Positions 57,554 through 64,000 of a stretch of DNA of 64,000 bases are shown piece by piece. Under the pieces are notes generated by a model, which had not been told where the DNA came from, made no database searches, and saw only the letters and a program-made list of their open reading frames with translations. Within the stretch, counting starts at the first letter, position 1; each line of letters starts with the position of its first letter. The position numbers and the translations under genes are program-made. Origin of the DNA: Edaphobacillus lindanitolerans (GTDB lineage Bacteria; Bacillota; Bacilli; Bacillales_A; Planococcaceae); contig NZ_FTPL01000002.1 of assembly GCF_900156305.1 (NCBI RefSeq), positions 62,001 to 126,000 of the forward strand, in the 5' to 3' direction.

Positions 57554-57856
57554 ATGTATGAAATCATCTACATGAAGGCAGATTATGAACCGTGGTGGCT
57601 GTTTAACGGATGGGAGCAGGAAATCGTGGAACGATGGACGTACGAATCACCGGACCATGCCGCCGGACAGCTGGACAAAATTCTGAAGGACTTCAGACAG
57701 GAGCACCGGAACGAGGCATCCAGGGAGCAGAAATTCTGGGCGTTCTGGTCGGACAAGGAGATCTGCTTTTGCGAAGATTGTGCGGAGGATCTGCAGATCT
57801 ACCATGGCATCCTGACCATGATTGACGGCAAGCCGGCGCCGATTTCGAGAAAATGA
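57554..57856 (+). CDS. DUF1033 family protein
   Basis: A cytosolic protein of 100 residues whose N-terminus MYEIIYMKADYEPWWLFNGWE is the family hallmark; the C-terminal FCEDCAEDLQIYHGI has a CxxC pair. The function is unknown. ATG 57554 has GAGGT at about 8 nt; an in-frame TTG at 57545 overlaps that site. It lies directly before the strong cspB promoter. Confidence 0.87.
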   Translation: MYEIIYMKADYEPWWLFNGWEQEIVERWTYESPDHAAGQLDKILKDFRQEHRNEASREQKFWAFWSDKEICFCEDCAEDLQIYHGILTMIDGKPAPISRK

Positions 57857-57876
57857 AAAATGTTCTGCAAAATCGT

Positions 57877-57904
57877 TTGACAACCGATTGGAAGATGCTA
57901 TACT
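57877..57904 (+). promoter_or_regulatory. Strong SigA promoter of cspB
   Basis: A perfect TTGACA, 16-bp spacer and TATACT preceded by TG (extended -10). It predicts a leader of about 145 nt before the cspB ATG. Confidence 0.88.
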
Positions 57905-57936
57905 TGTCATTAACTGAACAGACGGACCAAACGCGG

Positions 57937-58000
57937 ATTCACATATTATAAAAAGTGATCGGGGTCTTTGCGGTACTTTTTATAATATGTGAATTTTTTT
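57937..58000 (+). promoter_or_regulatory. cspB leader hairpin with U-tract (attenuator or thermosensor candidate)
   Basis: Two perfectly complementary 20-nt arms (57937-57956 and 57975-57994; core TATTATAAAAAGT) with an 18-nt loop, followed by seven T. It lies between the promoter and the coding region. The 5' arm segment ATAAAAAGT (57948-57956) could instead pair with ACTTTTTAT at 58032-58040, just before the ribosome site GGGGGT. The two pairings exclude each other. Confidence 0.75.
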
Positions 58001-58054
58001 GTTTCAACAAAAAGGTTCCATATTAATTTTTACTTTTTATCTGGGGGTATTATC

Positions 58055-58255
58055 ATGAAACAAGGTACGGTCAAATGGTTCAATGCTGAAAAAGGATTCG
58101 GCTTCATCGAAGTCGACGGCGAAGACGACGTATTCGTCCACTTCTCCGCAATCCAGGGCGAAGGCTTCAAGACGCTTGACGAGGGCCAGCAGGTCGAGTT
58201 CGAAGTTGTCGAAGGCAACCGCGGACCACAGGCTGCAAACGTCGTCAAACTGTAA
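58055..58255 (+). CDS. Cold shock protein, CspB/CspD type
   Basis: An RNA-chaperone beta-barrel of 66 residues. RNP1 KGFGFIEV (about 13-20) and RNP2 VFVHF (about 26-30) are intact, and [14 protein letters not shown] is the classic start. GGGGGT is 7 nt before the ATG. It has a strong promoter, a long structured leader and its own terminator, as expected for a cold-inducible or abundant Csp. Which paralogue (cspB, C or D) cannot be decided. Confidence 0.95.
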   Translation: MKQGTVKWFNAEKGFGFIEVDGEDDVFVHFSAIQGEGFKTLDEGQQVEFEVVEGNRGPQAANVVKL

Positions 58256-58269
58256 TAGCCGACAATCTG

Positions 58270-58304
58270 AAGGAGCATCCGGTCCGTCCGGATGCTCCTT
58301 TTTT
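58270..58304 (+). terminator. Intrinsic terminator of the csp gene
   Basis: AAGGAGCATCCGG pairs perfectly with CCGGATGCTCCTT, then T run. Confidence 0.96.
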
Positions 58305-58420
58305 CCATGTTTATCTAAAAAGCGCGCAATCGGTTTCCGCCGCAATTTCCCGGCCGGCGGGATGGATGTTTCAAAATCCGCCCAATCCGGTAAACACACG
58401 TTAGAAGGGAAGTGTTGCGA

Positions 58421-58900
58421 GTGGATCAGGAACTCAGACAGCCGCTGCCGCCGCCGGGCGAGCAGCAGGGTTTTTACGAGCAGCTCCGCACCAAGGTCGC
58501 CCGCTGGCTCGGTCAGAAGCCGGGGAAGCGGGGAAGGATTGCAGATGTCGTCCTGTTTGCACCGGATCTGTTCCATCTGCTCATGAAATCGATGGGGGAC
58601 GGGCGGATCGACCGCAAGAGCAAGCTGCTCATCGCGAGCGGCATTCTGTATTTCATCAGTCCGATCGATCTGCTGCCGGAAGGGCTCCTCGGCCCCGGAG
58701 GCTATCTCGATGATGTGGCGGTCGCGTCATTCATCGTCACGACACTCATCGGGAGTGCGGGGGAGGACGTGCTGCAGGAGCACTGGACGGGCAGCACCCG
58801 GCTGCTGAACACGCTCGAGAAGATCAGCTCGAAGGGCGGCAGGCTCATCAGCAGGCTGCCGGCCGGTGTACTGGCCAGACGGTATTTAAAGAAAAAGTAA
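58421..58900 (+). CDS. DUF1232 (YkvA-like) family protein
   Basis: A 159-residue protein whose core ILYFISPIDLLPEGLLGPGGYLDDVAV (about 75-100) is the DUF1232 signature with a conserved Pro-Ile-Asp. Two short hydrophobic helices suggest membrane association. The function is unknown. Start is uncertain: GTG 58421 is 10 nt after AAGGGA, and in-frame TTG 58415 is 4 nt after it. It ends in a shared terminator. Confidence 0.82.
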   Translation: MDQELRQPLPPPGEQQGFYEQLRTKVARWLGQKPGKRGRIADVVLFAPDLFHLLMKSMGDGRIDRKSKLLIASGILYFISPIDLLPEGLLGPGGYLDDVAVASFIVTTLIGSAGEDVLQEHWTGSTRLLNTLEKISSKGGRLISRLPAGVLARRYLKKK

Positions 58901-58929
58901 AAGGGAGGCGGATGACCGCCTCCCTTTTT
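58899..58929. terminator. Bidirectional terminator between the DUF1232 and ykpA genes
   Basis: AAAGGGAGGCGG, ATGA loop, CCGCCTCCCTTT with flanking A and T runs. Confidence 0.94.
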
Positions 58930-58940
58930 GGATGTGCTGA

Positions 58941-60548
58941 TTAGTTGGCCACGCTTTGCGCGTCCCGCCATTCCAAGTATTCATCATAGCTGAGCTGCTT
59001 GTCGAGGATCGTGCCGTCATCCAGGATTTCGATGACGCGGTTGGCGATCGTCTGGATGAACTGGTGGTCATGGGATGTGAAGATCATCGCGCCCTTGAAC
59101 GAGATGAGCCCGTTGTTCAGCGCCTGGATCGATTCGAGGTCCAGGTGGTTCGTCGGCTCATCGAGAAGGAGGACGTTCGCATTCGTCAGCATCATTCTCG
59201 AAAGCATGCAGCGGACTTTTTCGCCTCCGGACAGGACGGACGGCTTTTTCTTCACTTCTTCGCCCGAGAAGAGCATCCGGCCGAGGAAACCGCGAAGGAA
59301 TGTCTCGGTCTGGTCCTCAGGGGAGTACTGGCGGAGCCAGTCGACGAGTGTCGGCTCGCTCCCGGAGAAATACTCGGCGTTGTCCTGCGGGAAATAGGCC
59401 TGAGTGGTCGTGACGCCCCACTTGTAGGAGCCCGCAGCCGGTTCTTTCTCTCCGGAAAGGACGTCGAGAAGCGCCGACTTGGCAAGCGGATTGCCGAGGA
59501 GGATGATCTTGTCATCCTTGTTCATCGTGAAGTTGATACCTTCTGCAAACGTGTGGCCTTCGTCCTTGATCGTCAGGTCTTTCACCTGGAGTACGTCATT
59601 GCCGATTTCCCGGCCGATCTGGAAATTGACGTACGGGTAGCGGCGGGAAGAAGGTCGGATGTCATCCAGCTCGATCTTATCGAGCATCTTCTTCCGGGAA
59701 GTCGCCTGCTTGGACTTGGAGGCATTCGCGCTGAAACGGGCGATGAATGCCTGAAGTTCCTTGATTTTTTCTTCTTTCTTCTTGTTCTGCTCGGACGCCA
59801 TCTTGGCGGCAAGCTGGCTCGACTCATACCAGAAATCGTAGTTCCCGACATACAGCTGGATCTTGCTGAAATCGAGGTCCGCAATATGAGTGCACACTTT
59901 GTTCAGGAAGTGGCGGTCGTGGGACACGACGATGACGGTGTTCTCGAAGTTGATGAGGAACTCTTCCAGCCAGCGGATCGCCTTCAGGTCGAGGTGGTTG
60001 GTCGGCTCGTCAAGAAGAAGGACATCCGGCTTGCCGAAGAGCGCCTGCGCAAGAAGGACCTTCACCTTGTCGGATCCGGTGAGCTCCTTCATCTTCGTAT
60101 GGTGCATCGATTCAGGCACGCCGAGACCCTGGAGCAGGATCGATGCATCGGTCTCCGCTTCCCAGCCGTTCATCTCCGCGAATTCTCCTTCCAGTTCAGC
60201 GGCGCGCATGCCGTCCTCGTCGGAGAAGTCTTCCTTCATATAAATGGCGTTCTTTTCGTTCATCACCTCAAACAGGCGCTTGTGGCCCATGATGACGGTT
60301 TCCAGAACTTCATTTTCTTCATGTTCAAAGTGGTTCTGCTTCAGGACGGCCAGACGCTCGTCCGGTCCCATTGAGACATTGCCCGTCTGGGGATCGATCT
60401 CTCCGGAGAGGACCTTGAGGAAGGTCGATTTGCCGGCACCGTTCGCACCGATCAGGCCGTAGCAGTTGCCCGGCGTGAATTTTATGTTGACGTCTTCGAA
60501 AAGCTTGCGGTCTCCGAAGCGAAGACTGACGTTGCTGACTTGGATCAT
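58941..60548 (-). CDS. ykpA: ABC-F ATPase, YbiT/YkpA type
   Basis: A ribosome-associated ABC-F protein of 535 residues. NBD1: Walker A GANGAGKST (about 36-44), signature LTGSDKVKVLLAQALFG instead of LSGGE, Walker B DEPTNHLD (about 182-189). A charged linker at about 240-290. NBD2: P-loop GNPLAKSA instead of GxNGxGKST, signature LSGGEKVR, DEPTNHLD. These departures seem to be family traits of YkpA-like proteins, since Lys and both glutamates are kept. The ATG follows GGAGG. Role in translation is inferred from the family. Confidence 0.88.
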   Translation of the reverse strand: MIQVSNVSLRFGDRKLFEDVNIKFTPGNCYGLIGANGAGKSTFLKVLSGEIDPQTGNVSMGPDERLAVLKQNHFEHEENEVLETVIMGHKRLFEVMNEKNAIYMKEDFSDEDGMRAAELEGEFAEMNGWEAETDASILLQGLGVPESMHHTKMKELTGSDKVKVLLAQALFGKPDVLLLDEPTNHLDLKAIRWLEEFLINFENTVIVVSHDRHFLNKVCTHIADLDFSKIQLYVGNYDFWYESSQLAAKMASEQNKKKEEKIKELQAFIARFSANASKSKQATSRKKMLDKIELDDIRPSSRRYPYVNFQIGREIGNDVLQVKDLTIKDEGHTFAEGINFTMNKDDKIILLGNPLAKSALLDVLSGEKEPAAGSYKWGVTTTQAYFPQDNAEYFSGSEPTLVDWLRQYSPEDQTETFLRGFLGRMLFSGEEVKKKPSVLSGGEKVRCMLSRMMLTNANVLLLDEPTNHLDLESIQALNNGLISFKGAMIFTSHDHQFIQTIANRVIEILDDGTILDKQLSYDEYLEWRDAQSVAN

Positions 60549-60649
60549 GAGTTCTCCTCCTTGTACACAATGCTCCGATTATACCATAAAGCGCCCCCGG
60601 ACCGAAACACGGCGGGGACGCGGAAAAACGACAAGCTCAAGCGGGCGGA

Positions 60650-60901
60650 TCATGAAACACCGAGGCTTCTGGCGCTGCGGCGGTTCCGGTACTGATGAAG
60701 CGTACCGAGCTCGCCGTTGACGAGTTCCTCCATCACCGCGTAGTCATGCCGCTCCGGCAGCCGGCCGTATTCGCCGCCCCTTGAGGAAAAAAGGAAGTAA
60801 TACTCCCCGATCCTTCTGAACAGGAAGACGGTTTCGGGAAAGTCATCAAAAACGGCCTTCACCTGATACTTGCGGGTGTAGGCCCACTGCATCAACTTCA
60901 T
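60650..60901 (-). CDS. Hypothetical protein, 83 residues
   Basis: Not recognised. A small basic and aromatic-rich protein: MKLMQWAYTRKYQVKAVFDD at the start, then a segment with RRIGEYYFLFSSRGGEYGRL. The ribosome site GGAAGGGG lies 8 nt before the ATG (60901), which is strong support. It stands alone upstream of ykpA on the same strand with a 100-nt gap. No TM helix or cysteine motif is seen. Confidence 0.65.
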   Translation of the reverse strand: MKLMQWAYTRKYQVKAVFDDFPETVFLFRRIGEYYFLFSSRGGEYGRLPERHDYAVMEELVNGELGTLHQYRNRRSARSLGVS

Positions 60902-61000
60902 GTAAAACGCCCCTTCCTGCTATATTTTACCTGCATTGGGCAAGGGGCGCAAGTCCGGGGAAGTGCGAGGAATCCGCCGTGCACAGTCCCCCCGGATATG

Positions 61001-61023
61001 AAAAACATCCGCCGGGGCGGATG
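61001..61023 (-). terminator. Intrinsic terminator of the second msrA
   Basis: On the minus strand CATCCGCC and GGCGGATG form the stem, followed by TTTTT. Confidence 0.88.
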
Positions 61024-61026
61024 CCG

Positions 61027-61560
61027 TCATGCTTTCCAGTGACCGTCGATGAATTCATCCCGGCCCGATTTTGCCCGATCCTGTTCATAGTGGCCGGGTT
61101 CTTTGAGATAATAGTCCTGGTGATAGTCCTCGGCAGGATAAAAGACCGATGCCGGCAGGATTTCCGTCACGATCGGCTTGTCGAAGCGCCCGCTCTGTGC
61201 GAGTATTTCCTTGGAACGGAGCGCCTTTTCACGCTGACCGTCCGTCGTCCAGAAAATCGCTGTCCGGTAGGAAACCCCCCGGTCATGGAACTGGCCGCCG
61301 TCATCGGTCGGATCGATCTGCTGCCAGTATACGTCCAACAGCTTTTCATAGGGGAACACGGCGGGATCGAACTCAATCTCCACCGCTTCATAATGGCCGC
61401 TGCCGCCACGCTTTACATCTTCATACGTCGGGTTTTCCAACGATCCGCCGGTATAGCCTGACACAACGTCCTCGATGCCGTCCCATTCTTTGAACGGCTT
61501 CACCATGCACCAAAAACAGCCTCCTGCGAACACCGCTTTTTCCGTGTTGTTCTCCGCCAT
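61027..61560 (-). CDS. msrA: Peptide methionine (S)-S-oxide reductase, second copy
   Basis: A second MsrA of 177 residues with the same active site GCFWC (C15, C18) and SGYTGG and GHYEAVE motifs as the copy at 35.2 kb, but many residue differences elsewhere, so it is an old paralogue rather than a recent duplicate. ATG 61560 has AAGGTGA at 5 nt; an upstream in-frame ATG (61587) is weaker. It is monocistronic, divergent from the LCP gene. Confidence 0.93.
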   Translation of the reverse strand: MAENNTEKAVFAGGCFWCMVKPFKEWDGIEDVVSGYTGGSLENPTYEDVKRGGSGHYEAVEIEFDPAVFPYEKLLDVYWQQIDPTDDGGQFHDRGVSYRTAIFWTTDGQREKALRSKEILAQSGRFDKPIVTEILPASVFYPAEDYHQDYYLKEPGHYEQDRAKSGRDEFIDGHWKA

Positions 61561-61686
61561 CTCTCCGTCACCTTCTCTTTCTTTCATGCGGTGATTGTAG
61601 CATGCGGGTCCGGCCAGGGGCAAGATGGTGCAACCCGGGGGCGTGCAGTGCGTCCTATGAGCGAATATCAGTTTGGAGGAATCATT

Positions 61687-62667
61687 ATGGAACAGCCACA
61701 TACACGGGCTCGTCGCAAGAAAAGAAGGAGGCTGCGTCCGTTCAGGGTCCTGTTCGCATTGCTGTTTGTCGGATTCATCGCAGCCGGCCTGTACTCGGTC
61801 TGGCAGTATAATCAGGGCAAGGAACTTGCCGTGGGCAGCAAGCCGGACTCGGGCAATTTCAGCGGAGACCCGGCAGATGCGAGGCAGCCGTATATCGAGA
61901 ACTACCTGCTGCTCGGCGTGGATGACGACGGATCCGGCCGCTCAAGGTCCGATACGATGCTCCTCGCCTCATGGAACCGGGAAACCGGAAAAGTGAAGCT
62001 CGTCTCGTTCATGCGGGACATTTACGCGGACATCCCCGGCTACAAGTCTTATAAGCTGAACACCGCCTACTACCTCGGCGGGGTGCAGCTCGCGAAAGAT
62101 ACCATCTCGGGAATGTTCGGCGTGCCGATCCACCATTATGCGGTCACGGACTTCGATAATTTCGAGAAACTGATCGACATCGCGGCACCGGACGGCGTGA
62201 CGATCAACGTCAAAAAAGAGATGTCCGAGAAGATCGGCGTGACGCTCAATCCGGGCGTCCATGATTTGAACGGCAAGGAACTCCTCGGCTATGCCCGCTT
62301 CCGTGCGGACAAAGAAGGGGACTTCGGCAGGGTGGCCCGCCAGCAGGAAGTCATCGGGGCAGTGAAGGATAAGGTCGTTTCCCTGAAGACATTGCCTAGG
62401 CTGCCGAAACTCGCCGGAGCGGCTACAGGATACGTGGAAACGGATATCGGCGGCACCGACGGACTCCAGAAAGTGATCCGGGCGATCGTATCGGGGGGCG
62501 TGGACATCGAACGCATGACCATCCCTGCGAAAGGGACCTATTCGTTCGCAACTTATCCCCACGCCGGATCGGTCATGGAGATCGACAAGGCCGCGAACAG
62601 GGAAGCACTCGGGAAGTTCCTCGATCTTCCCCTGACGGAGACCGGCGCGTCGGCCTTCGCAGACTGA
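61687..62667 (+). CDS. LytR-CpsA-Psr (LCP) family wall-polymer ligase
   Basis: Transfers teichoic acid or similar polymers from lipid carrier to peptidoglycan outside the membrane. In 326 residues: a basic N-terminus ([11 protein letters not shown]), one TM helix (about 18-38), then the LCP domain. Signature blocks: [19 protein letters not shown] (about 76-94), [12 protein letters not shown] (about 105-116) and the C-terminal [19 protein letters not shown] (about 201-219), with the arginines and aspartates of the active site. GGAGG is 7 nt before the ATG. Confidence 0.93.
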   Translation: MEQPHTRARRKKRRRLRPFRVLFALLFVGFIAAGLYSVWQYNQGKELAVGSKPDSGNFSGDPADARQPYIENYLLLGVDDDGSGRSRSDTMLLASWNRETGKVKLVSFMRDIYADIPGYKSYKLNTAYYLGGVQLAKDTISGMFGVPIHHYAVTDFDNFEKLIDIAAPDGVTINVKKEMSEKIGVTLNPGVHDLNGKELLGYARFRADKEGDFGRVARQQEVIGAVKDKVVSLKTLPRLPKLAGAATGYVETDIGGTDGLQKVIRAIVSGGVDIERMTIPAKGTYSFATYPHAGSVMEIDKAANREALGKFLDLPLTETGASAFAD

Positions 62668-62690
62668 AAAAGAGATAAAGGGGCATACCG

Positions 62691-63896
62691 ATGGGTGGAC
62701 AACAGAATAGGGACAAACCAAAGATCGTCCGGTTTCTTGGAGGGCGCGCCACGATGTTCGTGCTGGCCGCAATCCTGCTTGCCGGACTGATCATCCTCGT
62801 CTACGACCACGTGTCGTTCATTTTCACGCCGGTCCGGGTCCTGCTGCAGAATGTCGTCCTGCCGGTCATCCTGGCAACGATCCTGTTTTATCTGCTGCGG
62901 CCGGTGCTCCGTTTGCTCGAACGGGCACGGATTCCGAGGATCTGGGGGATTGTGATCCTCTACGTCGGGGGACTCGGGCTGATCACGCTTGGAATCCTGC
63001 TGATCTTCCCGTTTTTGAAAGAGCAGTTCCATAACCTGATCAAGGATTTTCCGGAGTACTTCCGGACCCTGATGATCAATATCGACCGGTACTTGAGCAC
63101 ATCGATGTTTGCAGGCTATCTCAGCGGCCTGGACTTCAGTCTTGCGAATCTGACCGATTCGTACCTTGAAGACCTCTCGGGATTCTTCCAGGAAACGGCC
63201 GGAGGAATCGCCTCGGGCATCACGAACTTCATCTCGACGCTCACCGGCATTGTCCTGTCGATCGTCACCGTGCCGTTCATCCTCTTTTACCTGCTGAAGG
63301 ACGGCGAGAAGCTGCCCCGCTTCACCGTGGGCCTTCTACCGCCGCGCATGCGGGGAGATGCCATCGAGATCATCACGGACGCAGATCGGCAGCTCAGCGC
63401 CTACATCCTTGGACAAGTGCTCGTGTCTTTGTGCATCGGCATCATGGTGTCCATCGGTTTCCTGATCATCGGGATGAAGTATGCACTCGTGCTCGGCGCA
63501 CTTGCCGCAGTGACGAGCGTCGTCCCGTATCTCGGGCCGGTGATCGCCATCACGCCCGCACTCATCATCGCGCTCGTCACGTCGCCGTTCATGATTTTGA
63601 AGCTGGCGGTCGTCTGGACGGCCGTGCAGCTGATCGAGTCGAAGTTTATCTCGCCGCAGATCATGGGTAAAACAATGCATATCCATCCGATCACAATCAT
63701 TTTCGTCCTGCTGACCTCCGGCTCTCTGTTCGGTTTGCCGGGCGTCATCCTTGGGATTCCGGGTTATGCGCTGTTGAAGGTCGTCATGACACATCTGTTC
63801 AAGCTGTTCAAAAAGCGTTACGATGAACATGAAGACGATCCGGACCTGCGTTACTCGGGGAGTATTCAATGGCCGGATGAGACAGGGAAAGAGTGA
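62691..63896 (+). CDS. AI-2E family transporter (UPF0118)
   Basis: A polytopic membrane protein of 401 residues with about eight TM helices, a large middle region (about 105-165) and the family block SVVPYLGPVIAITPALIIAL (about 277-296). Members have been called autoinducer-2 exporters or ion antiporters; the substrate here is unknown. AGGGG is 7 nt before the ATG. It follows the LCP gene by 23 nt, so it may be co-transcribed. Confidence 0.9.
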   Translation: MGGQQNRDKPKIVRFLGGRATMFVLAAILLAGLIILVYDHVSFIFTPVRVLLQNVVLPVILATILFYLLRPVLRLLERARIPRIWGIVILYVGGLGLITLGILLIFPFLKEQFHNLIKDFPEYFRTLMINIDRYLSTSMFAGYLSGLDFSLANLTDSYLEDLSGFFQETAGGIASGITNFISTLTGIVLSIVTVPFILFYLLKDGEKLPRFTVGLLPPRMRGDAIEIITDADRQLSAYILGQVLVSLCIGIMVSIGFLIIGMKYALVLGALAAVTSVVPYLGPVIAITPALIIALVTSPFMILKLAVVWTAVQLIESKFISPQIMGKTMHIHPITIIFVLLTSGSLFGLPGVILGIPGYALLKVVMTHLFKLFKKRYDEHEDDPDLRYSGSIQWPDETGKE

Positions 63897-63904
63897 GTGA
63901 GACG

Positions 63905-64000
63905 ATGAAATCCTTTTTATCAAAGATCGAAATCGGTGCCCTCGTGGTGGACACGGTCGTCGATAATCAGATGATGGAAGAAGGGGAGACCCTGAACGGC
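63905..64000 (+). CDS. Start of a further gene (partial)
   Basis: An open frame running off the window: MKSFLSKIEIGALVVDTVVD and on. The ATG lies 8 nt after the AI-2E stop, with GTGAG upstream, so it is likely in the same operon. Only 32 codons are visible and the family is not recognised. Confidence 0.5.
   Translation, partial: MKSFLSKIEIGALVVDTVVDNQMMEEGETLNG

Overview
The window reads as a contiguous piece of chromosome from a Bacillales (Firmicutes) bacterium with GC content that looks mid-to-high 50s % by eye. Gene content and order are Bacillus-like: xpt-pbuX, ypjP-thyA-dfrA, ypmR-ypmS-msrA-msrB, odhA-odhB-yojN-yojO, a gerA-type germination operon, and LXG/type VII toxin genes. The high GC, frequent TTG starts and strong AGGAGG-type ribosome sites suggest a high-GC member of the Planococcaceae/Caryophanaceae or a neighbouring family. 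The species cannot be named from the sequence. Three germinant-receptor genes imply an endospore-forming ancestry.

Layout. 0-4.5 kb: xanthine salvage (xpt, pbuX), a YitT-family membrane protein, an unassigned structured element, and a CNT nucleoside transporter. 4.8-12.2 kb: an ABC exporter, a membrane diguanylate cyclase, rlmN, an aldehyde dehydrogenase with its DUF779 partner, an OsmC peroxidase and a DinB-fold protein. 12.4-22 kb: sbcD-sbcC, a YhgE/Pip protein, a serine hydrolase and a UMF1-type MFS transporter. 22-24.8 kb: an accessory island with an LXG-PoNe DNase toxin, its immunity gene, a displaced toxin remnant and two 21-bp repeat arrays. 25.1-39.9 kb: conserved core genes (yfmR, cvfC, brxA, a methyltransferase, ypjP, thyA, dfrA, trhA, degV, ypmR, ypmS, msrA, msrB, yozE, deoD, an S41 protease, a CobW GTPase). 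40.1-47.4 kb: a secreted CAP protein, gerA-gerB-gerC, a MATE exporter and a second-type MurG. 47.7-55.3 kb: 2-oxoglutarate dehydrogenase E1 and E2, a DUF6501 protein, and the MoxR/VWA pair yojN-yojO. 55.4-64 kb: telA-xpaC, DUF1033, cspB, DUF1232, ykpA, a second msrA, an LCP ligase, an AI-2E permease and the start of one more gene.

Functional links. Purine and nucleoside salvage recurs (xpt, pbuX, nupC, deoD). thyA and dfrA form the folate-dTMP cycle. Several genes serve redox repair (msrA, msrB, second msrA, brxA, OsmC). Many transcription units are bounded by clear intrinsic terminators, often shared by convergent genes.

Most unusual points: (1) the LXG-PoNe toxin/immunity pair with an orphan toxin fragment downstream; (2) three degenerate 21-bp-period intergenic arrays whose units share an RAGT-like core; (3) a cspB leader with a perfect 20-bp hairpin plus U-tract and a possible alternative pairing next to the ribosome site; (4) a 120-nt element with 13-bp perfect terminal arms between yitT and nupC; (5) a 25-residue membrane peptide gene with its own ribosome site and terminator.
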